A DNA stretch of 64,000 nt from Paenibacillus dendritiformis. GTDB lineage: Bacteria; Bacillota; Bacilli; Paenibacillales; Paenibacillaceae. A program made the position numbers and the translations under genes. Location: assembly GCF_021654795.1 (NCBI RefSeq), contig NZ_AP025344.1:4898501-4962500 (forward strand), in the 5' to 3' direction. Of the stretch, positions 54,271 through 61,328 are shown one piece after another. Under the pieces are notes generated by a model. It ran no database searches. It saw nothing but the letters and a program-made list of their open reading frames with translations, and was not told where the DNA came from. How positions within the stretch are numbered: the stretch's first letter is position 1; each line of letters starts with the position of its first letter.

Positions 54271-55719
54271 TTAGGTATAATAAATTTCTCTACAAAATTG
54301 TTTTGGATTATCGACAATGCTGGCTGTCATATTGCAAAAATGTATTGACATTCTTTCCACTGAATCTTTATAGAAAATATCACTATTAAATTCAATGCCT
54401 CCTCCGATGATCTCATCATCGTAAAGCTCTAATGCTAAATCAAATTCTGATACCTTATTATGGTGATGGAACGGATAAATTAGCTGCTGCATCATCTGAA
54501 CTGATGTTAATTCCTTATGGAATACAAACATGACCTGACACAGGGGCGGCCTCTGTGTATCCGAAGGAATGTTCAGGGAATCAATCAATTTGCTGAAAGG
54601 AATTTTATGAGCGATGACAGTATATACATCCGTTGATATCTGTTCTACCAGTTCGGCAAACGTCATCTCATCCGACAGCATGGCGCGGATGGGCAGGATA
54701 TCTACAAAACAACCAATCACATGATCAAGCTCCCATTGCACTCGGTTTGAGACTGGCGTAGCAATCAATATATCATTTTGGTTTGTATATTTATAAAGGA
54801 GTACAGCCCAGACAGCCAACAGAAAAGAATACACGGTCACATTCAGTTCCGCCGCTCTTGTTCTTACTTTTTCAGACAACAGCTCATCCATCTTGAGTGG
54901 CGCAAACTCACCATGAAAGCGCCGGTTTGCAGGGTAAGGCTTATCCGTCTGAAGTTGAAGGACACACGGGCTATTTTCTAAATATCCATTCCAGTACTTC
55001 GTTAATTTTTCCTGGTTTTGGATCCAGTTCTGATTTCGGTCCCAGTATGCATAATCTACATACTCCAACTCCAATTCTGGCAGTGACACCTCGTTGCCCG
55101 TCTTGAGAGCATTGTATACTTGGATAAATTCTCTTAAAAAGATCTCATACGACCATCCGTCTGAAATAAGATGGTGCATGAACAAGCTCAGCACAATCTC
55201 AAAGTCTTCTGTTTGGATTATTTTTATTTTCCATAAAGGTCCATTTGCCAGATCAAAAGGCATTTTGAACTCATCGTCTATGATTTCTTTGGCCTTCCTA
55301 TATTTATCTTCCGATGGCAGACCCCGTATATCGGTGTAGTCATAATGGCAGCCGATGTTCTCTTTCATAAGGATGTTAACGTTCCCGTCTCCCCATTCAA
55401 AGACGGTACGCAGCATGGCATGCCGATCGATCATGATTTCTAAGGTCTTGCGAACGAGCTCCTCTTCCAACAATTCATAACAAATAAAGGAATTACAAAT
55501 CGTAGTGACATTCGCTTCGCTTAAGATTTCTTGAAGCAGCCAAATACTTTCTTGGGGGAATGAGATTTCATTTTTTAGACTCTTCTCTTTTTTTACAATT
55601 CGGTCCTCTGAATTGTTCATTTCCGTTGTTCTTTTCTTTTCTAATAGTTGTCTCAATAAGATTTTTCTTTTCGCAGGAGATAATTGCTGCAACCTTGCTA
55701 TTAGTGTTTCATCGCTCAT
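54271..55719 (-). CDS. Free-standing NRPS condensation domain protein
   Basis: A 482-residue single C domain with no A or carrier domain. The catalytic motif is MHHLISDGWS (HHxxxDG); other C-domain landmarks are RHAMLRTVF, YVDYAYWDRNQ and IATPVSNRVQWELDHVIGCFVD. The N-terminus (LIARLQQLSPAKRKILLRQLLEKK) looks like a docking segment. GGGGGAG precedes the start. Following the KS-ACP-C-A-PCP gene, it may act in trans, possibly releasing the chain by condensing it with a free amine or amino acid. That role is inferred. Confidence 0.88.
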   Translation of the reverse strand: MSDETLIARLQQLSPAKRKILLRQLLEKKRTTEMNNSEDRIVKKEKSLKNEISFPQESIWLLQEILSEANVTTICNSFICYELLEEELVRKTLEIMIDRHAMLRTVFEWGDGNVNILMKENIGCHYDYTDIRGLPSEDKYRKAKEIIDDEFKMPFDLANGPLWKIKIIQTEDFEIVLSLFMHHLISDGWSYEIFLREFIQVYNALKTGNEVSLPELELEYVDYAYWDRNQNWIQNQEKLTKYWNGYLENSPCVLQLQTDKPYPANRRFHGEFAPLKMDELLSEKVRTRAAELNVTVYSFLLAVWAVLLYKYTNQNDILIATPVSNRVQWELDHVIGCFVDILPIRAMLSDEMTFAELVEQISTDVYTVIAHKIPFSKLIDSLNIPSDTQRPPLCQVMFVFHKELTSVQMMQQLIYPFHHHNKVSEFDLALELYDDEIIGGGIEFNSDIFYKDSVERMSIHFCNMTASIVDNPKQFCREIYYT

Positions 55720-55824
55720 TTTGTTTTCTCCCCCACATCATTTTGTCTGAACAACCCCACAGCTCGAACCGTTGCGGTCCTCGCTGTGAAGTTATCCATC
55801 TAGTTTTGTTTTTTCTGCTTGGGA

Positions 55825-58800
55825 TTAACGATTAAGCAACTTCTCAATACTTTCCTCATCAAGCTCATCCATTTCTTTCAGCAAGCTCTCTAGATCATCG
55901 TCATCATTTTTCTTGAGTATTTCACCTTCAATGTAGCTCGCCATTTCCCGAATCGTCATGCCTGTAAATAAATCTTTGAGAGCGATATCGACAAAAAACT
56001 TTTGATTGACAGCCATATTAAACTGCATCGCTTGCAATGAATTTCCTCCAAGATCAAATATGCTGTTGTCCGAAGTAATTTCAATATTTTTATTCAGAAC
56101 TTCACGCCACATCGTAATCACAGCTTCTTCTATCTCGGATAGATCAGCTTCATTTGCAGATGTATTTTGCTGGGGATGTAAAAATTGTTCAACCATCCTC
56201 CTCTTATCCATTTTTCCGTTCGGCAAATGGAGGAACTGTTTGCAAAATACAAAATCAGTCGGAATCATATACCGTGGAAGCTTCTGCATTAATCGATTGC
56301 GAATACCGGAAATAGAGTAGTCATTCGCATCGCCTCTGATAAAGGCGAGCAACTGCTGATGGTTGGATGAATTGGTATAACTGCATACGCATACCTCAGT
56401 GTCTCCAACAATGTCTCGGATGGACGATTCAACCTCATCAAGCTCTACCCTGCAGCCATTGATTTTCACCTGATGATCATTTCTGCCCAAATATTCAAGA
56501 TAGCCACGCTTGTTAAATCGCACTCTATCGCCAGTATTGAATAGAGTCTCGACTCCTCTGCCTGGAATATCCAATGTTATAAACTTCTTGCTTGTCAGTT
56601 CTTCATTATATAAGTAGCCCTGGGCCAGCCCGTCCCCTGCAACATACAGGGTCCCCCATACGCCAATCGGAACGACTTGTTGTCTGTCATTAAGTACATA
56701 TATCCGAGTATTGTCTATAGGCTTGCCAATAGGAACTCTAGAAACATGATTATCCAGATCTGCTGTGTCAAAACAGGTAACGTCTGCAGAAACTTCGGAA
56801 GAACCATACAAGTTAATCAACTGATGCCCCTTCAAGCGGCTTCGGAATTTGTCAATTAATTCAACAGAGAGCGCTTCACCGCTAGATACCCAAAGTCTTA
56901 GCTTGGCAAGCGCAACATTCAACTCCAGATTGGATTGAAGGATTAGACTCAACAGGGAAGGGATTAATGTGATTCGTGTTACTTCATGCTTCGCTAAATA
57001 CTTAATGAACTCGTTAGGACTGTTCAAAACACGATCAGGTATGATAACCAAAGGTACTCCGTACAAAACCGGACCTAATATCTCACATATCGAATCAACA
57101 AAATTGATGGGGGTTTTATGACAGCATACTTCATCTTGCGCAAAAGGATATTTGTCCCACATCCAATTCAGCCTGTTTACCAATCCTTTCTCCAGTCCGG
57201 CTACGCCTTTAGGCTTTTGTTCACTTCCTGAAGTGTAAATAATATAACGAATCCCTGAAAGCCGTTCCGGTTCTGTAACGCCGCCTGGCATTCGATGCAG
57301 ATGATCGCCATCAACACTGCAGCAAGGTAACTGGAGAACAATCGCATTATCCCAATAATGGGAATGGGTTAATAGAAACGCCATTTTACTATCTTCCACG
57401 ATCATGTTTATGCGTTCTACAGGCAAATTGGAGTCTAAAGGAAGATACACCGCATTGTGTTTTAAAATTGCCAACATAGCGGCTACAGAGTATACCGAGC
57501 GTTCCATATACACCCCAACAACATGGCCGTCTTGAATATCATTCTCTTCAAGTATCTTGCATAGCTTGTTAACCATGTCCCCAAGCTGACTGAACGTATA
57601 CGACCCGCTATTATCCACTACAGCTTTTTTCCCAGGAATTTGCGACACATTTTTTTCGAACCAGTCAATCAATCGTTCGCCAGAATGGGCGTATTGAGAA
57701 GATGCATTGAAATCATGAAGTATCCTTTTCTTTTCATCCGGAGAGATGATCTCTAATTCACCTATGCTGCGGTTTGAGTCGCTTACCATTTCATCTAAAA
57801 CATGCAAGTAATTAGCAGCCATATTCCTCATAAATTCATCGCTGAACAAATGAGTGCTATACTCAAACTGAAACGAGAGAATGTTTTCTCGCTTAACAAC
57901 TTCCAACGTAATATCAAATTTGGATACTTTTGAATCAAATTCGACAAAACTTATCTCCATATCCTGCAAATCGAGTTTACGCTGGCTATAATCCAGGAAA
58001 TTGAACATGGTATCGAAAATCGGATTTCTGCTGTAATCACGCACAATATCCAAGTTATTAATTAATTCTTCGAAGGGGTAGTCCTGATTTTTGTAAGCAA
58101 GCAAACAATTTTCTTTGACTTCCTGTAAGAACTCCTCAATGTTTTTGCTTGCAGCAGGGTAATTTCTAAGAAGAATCGTATTCACGAACATCCCCATCAT
58201 ATTTTTGAATTCAGCTCTTTTTCTCCCCTGGACCGGAGAGCCAATAATGATGTCCTCCTGATCGGTATATCGATGCAATAAAATATTGTACGCCGAGATA
58301 AGGACCATAAACACAGACATTTTGAGGTTCCCGGCCAATTCCTGAATCTTCTGCGTTAATGCTTCACTTGCATGGACAGTCAAAGCCGTTCCGGTAAAAT
58401 CCTGAATCGGAGGACGTGCTTTCTCAGTAGGCAAATCCAAGACAGGGAGTTCGCCCTTCAATTGCTCAAGCCAAAAAGCTTGCTGCTCTTTAATCTCCTC
58501 GCTCTGAAAGTACTTCAACTGCCATGCATTGAAATCCTTATACTGCAACGGTAAATCGGCAACAGGCCGATCATGATACAGTTGTATAAATTCATTGGTG
58601 AAAATTTCAAGAGAAGTAGCGTCGGCGATAATATGATGAAAATCAAGCAGAAGCATATATTCGTTGTCTTTCATCTTAACCACTGCGACTCTCATTAAGG
58701 GAGCTTTGCCTAAGTCAAACGGCATAATAAACTCATCTAATAAGGCTTGAAGATCATCGCCGCGCTCCTTCTCCTGAACCTGAAAATCTAAATGCTCGTC

Positions 58801-61305
58801 CACATGATAGTAAAGAATCTCATCCCGGGTGAAAAAGGAAGTGCGGAGAGCCTCATGCCGATTGATTAATTGATTCATGACGTGATTGCATTTTTTTATA
58901 TCGAATTTCCCGTTAATCCGTATGGCGCTCGATAAATTATAGCTGGTATTTTCTTTATTATATTTACTTAAGAAAAACATTCTTTTTTGTACGGAGGATG
59001 CAAGATAATTGCCGTGCGAGTCCGCAGGAATTTTTTGAATCCGAGTTCTTCCTTTGCTGCTCTGATTGCTCTTCGCGTGAACGATCGTTAAAAACTCTTC
59101 AAGCGTAGGGTTTTGCAATAAGTCGGTGACATCAACTCTGCAATCGATGGTCTGCTTTAAAATATCAATGATTTTCATGGCACGGAGGGAGTCCCCTCCA
59201 ATCAAATAAAAGTTATCTTTCTTATGGATCTTGGGGCACCTTAACACGTCAGCCCAAATTGCCGTCAATAAAGACTCTGTATCCATATTGCGATACTTCG
59301 CTAGATCAGCAAGACGGCTCTCATCTTCCGCGTTCTCAATTTCCAACTTTTCAATGCCTTTAAAATTCTCCACGGATACTTCTGCGTGATCCATCCAGTA
59401 AGAACGGCGATGTAACGGATAGAGAGGCAATCTCATCTTTTGCTGTTTTTCGGAATCATATAGCGTAGTCCAGTCCACATTTGCGCCCTGGATATAATGC
59501 TTGGCAATGGCTTGGAGCTCACCAAAACCCATATCCTCAATATATTTGTCAGAGGTAATATAATCCGGTGAGGACGCAGAATGTTGAGATTCCACATTAA
59601 TATAGATGCCATCATCCATAATCTGTGTATCAGCGCGTAACATACCACTTTCCAGTATCTTCCGCACATGCTGTTCTAATTGGGATGTTGCCGTTGCCAA
59701 TATGGCAATTCGATAATTGTAATGGCCCCGAGTCGAACAGGATGAATAACATAAATCTGCGATATCTGTCTGCTGGTCGCCAAGTACATCTTGATAAGCC
59801 ATTAATAATTGTTCCAAAGATGGAAGTGACTTCGCGGAAGCGGTAAAAATATAGTGAGGTTTCGGATCTCGGGCTGGCCTTTCTTTTGCTTTTCTATGAA
59901 CCGGCGGTTCTTGTAAAATAACATGACAATTGGTGCCGCTAAAGCCAAAGGAATTTATTCCGCATATTCTGGACTTTCCATCCTCTGTCTCCCAATCGGT
60001 AGTTCTGTCATTGACATAGAGAGCAGTCCGCTCAAAACTGATATATGGATTTACCTCATTAAAATTGATATTGGCCGGGATTTTTTTATGATGTAACGAG
60101 AGTACCGCCTTCATGATCGAAGCCATGCCGGAAGCGCCAACCGTATGCCCAATATTGGTCTTTACGGTCCCCAGGGCACAGAACTGTTTTCTAGGTGTAA
60201 AATGCCTGAAGGCTGCATCAATTGCACTCACTTCAATGGGATCTCCCAACAAGGTTCCGGTTCCGTGCGCTTCCACATAACCGATATCCTCCATCGAGAT
60301 ACCGGCATTTTCATAGGTCTGAATAATCACTTTCTCTTGCGCCTGTGAATTAGGAGAGGAGATGCGGTTTACTTTGCCATCATTGTTGATCTCTGTTCCC
60401 TTGATAACCCCCCAAATCATATCCTTATCTTTAACCGCCTCTTCATATGATTTGAGAATAAGAACTCCAATGCCCTCGCTCAATAATGTTCCGCTTGCCT
60501 GCTTATCAAAGGTACGAACCACCTGATCCTGTGTCAAAATATTGTTCATCGGATTATGTTTCATTTTAACAATGTTATCTTTCAAGTTGATTCCACCGAC
60601 AATAGCCATGGAGCTTTTCCCGCTCTGAATCAAAAGACACGCTTGATGCAATGCCACCAAGCTGGAAGAGCAAGCCGTATCTATCACCATACAAGGACCA
60701 GTCAAGTCCAATGTATGTGCAATGCGGCTGGCCAAGATAGATTCATACGTTCCTGTCAGCAATAAAGGGGAAGGTTCTGCCGCAGTCCGGGAATAACTGG
60801 ATTCACAAGCCATATCTCTCCCGATAATAACACTCGTATTGGTTCTTGCTATGGCTTCCCCACCATACCCGGCATCCTCTAATGCCAGATAAGCCACCTC
60901 CAAAAGTTGTCTTTGCCAAGGGTCCATATATGTGGCTTCCGAATCATGTATCCCAAAAAAGTCCGCATCAAAAAGATCAATATCGTTCAGATATCCCCCG
61001 ACTTCAAAATGAGTGTCATCAAGTTGATTTGTCCCCAGGATTTTTTTGTAAAGCTCCATGTAGGGACTGCGTCTTTGTTGTGAAGGCAAATCGATACAGT
61101 TTTTTTGTTCAAGCAAATTGCTCCAAAATTCCGCTAGATCTCTCGCTTTGGGAAAACGTCCTGCCATGCCAATGATTGCAACATCTGCATTTTTTGAATG
61201 TACTTTACTGTAATGATTTAATTCGATGAGCAGCTGCTTCGCCAGGTCCGGCGAAAGCTTCTTCTCGGATATTTGAGAAAAAAGATATTGCTTCAGTATA
61301 TCCAT
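55825..61305 (-). CDS. Hybrid trans-AT PKS-NRPS: KS-ACP-C-A-PCP
   Basis: About 1,826 residues. N-terminal docking helices; KS with DTACSSSL (Cys near 212), EAHGTGT and NIGHT; a remnant linker where an AT would be, ending LPLYPLHRRSYW; ACP (GGDSLRAM); C domain with HHIIADA in place of HHxxxDG; A domain with YTSGSEQKPKG, NLYGSSEVS, NTGDRVRF and VKINGCRVELDEVE; PCP (DLGGNSLQAM); acidic C-terminal docking tail. No AT is present, so malonyl units must come from a separate AT. Read by eye, the A pocket has D/S/E in FVDSICE and A/D after YGSSEV, hinting at a basic amino acid. ATG 61305 behind AGGGAGG is preferred to the overlapping TTG 61332. Confidence 0.9.
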   Translation of the reverse strand: MDILKQYLFSQISEKKLSPDLAKQLLIELNHYSKVHSKNADVAIIGMAGRFPKARDLAEFWSNLLEQKNCIDLPSQQRRSPYMELYKKILGTNQLDDTHFEVGGYLNDIDLFDADFFGIHDSEATYMDPWQRQLLEVAYLALEDAGYGGEAIARTNTSVIIGRDMACESSYSRTAAEPSPLLLTGTYESILASRIAHTLDLTGPCMVIDTACSSSLVALHQACLLIQSGKSSMAIVGGINLKDNIVKMKHNPMNNILTQDQVVRTFDKQASGTLLSEGIGVLILKSYEEAVKDKDMIWGVIKGTEINNDGKVNRISSPNSQAQEKVIIQTYENAGISMEDIGYVEAHGTGTLLGDPIEVSAIDAAFRHFTPRKQFCALGTVKTNIGHTVGASGMASIMKAVLSLHHKKIPANINFNEVNPYISFERTALYVNDRTTDWETEDGKSRICGINSFGFSGTNCHVILQEPPVHRKAKERPARDPKPHYIFTASAKSLPSLEQLLMAYQDVLGDQQTDIADLCYSSCSTRGHYNYRIAILATATSQLEQHVRKILESGMLRADTQIMDDGIYINVESQHSASSPDYITSDKYIEDMGFGELQAIAKHYIQGANVDWTTLYDSEKQQKMRLPLYPLHRRSYWMDHAEVSVENFKGIEKLEIENAEDESRLADLAKYRNMDTESLLTAIWADVLRCPKIHKKDNFYLIGGDSLRAMKIIDILKQTIDCRVDVTDLLQNPTLEEFLTIVHAKSNQSSKGRTRIQKIPADSHGNYLASSVQKRMFFLSKYNKENTSYNLSSAIRINGKFDIKKCNHVMNQLINRHEALRTSFFTRDEILYYHVDEHLDFQVQEKERGDDLQALLDEFIMPFDLGKAPLMRVAVVKMKDNEYMLLLDFHHIIADATSLEIFTNEFIQLYHDRPVADLPLQYKDFNAWQLKYFQSEEIKEQQAFWLEQLKGELPVLDLPTEKARPPIQDFTGTALTVHASEALTQKIQELAGNLKMSVFMVLISAYNILLHRYTDQEDIIIGSPVQGRKRAEFKNMMGMFVNTILLRNYPAASKNIEEFLQEVKENCLLAYKNQDYPFEELINNLDIVRDYSRNPIFDTMFNFLDYSQRKLDLQDMEISFVEFDSKVSKFDITLEVVKRENILSFQFEYSTHLFSDEFMRNMAANYLHVLDEMVSDSNRSIGELEIISPDEKKRILHDFNASSQYAHSGERLIDWFEKNVSQIPGKKAVVDNSGSYTFSQLGDMVNKLCKILEENDIQDGHVVGVYMERSVYSVAAMLAILKHNAVYLPLDSNLPVERINMIVEDSKMAFLLTHSHYWDNAIVLQLPCCSVDGDHLHRMPGGVTEPERLSGIRYIIYTSGSEQKPKGVAGLEKGLVNRLNWMWDKYPFAQDEVCCHKTPINFVDSICEILGPVLYGVPLVIIPDRVLNSPNEFIKYLAKHEVTRITLIPSLLSLILQSNLELNVALAKLRLWVSSGEALSVELIDKFRSRLKGHQLINLYGSSEVSADVTCFDTADLDNHVSRVPIGKPIDNTRIYVLNDRQQVVPIGVWGTLYVAGDGLAQGYLYNEELTSKKFITLDIPGRGVETLFNTGDRVRFNKRGYLEYLGRNDHQVKINGCRVELDEVESSIRDIVGDTEVCVCSYTNSSNHQQLLAFIRGDANDYSISGIRNRLMQKLPRYMIPTDFVFCKQFLHLPNGKMDKRRMVEQFLHPQQNTSANEADLSEIEEAVITMWREVLNKNIEITSDNSIFDLGGNSLQAMQFNMAVNQKFFVDIALKDLFTGMTIREMASYIEGEILKKNDDDDLESLLKEMDELDEESIEKLLNR

Positions 61306-61328
61306 TGCCTGATCATCCTCCCTAAAGC

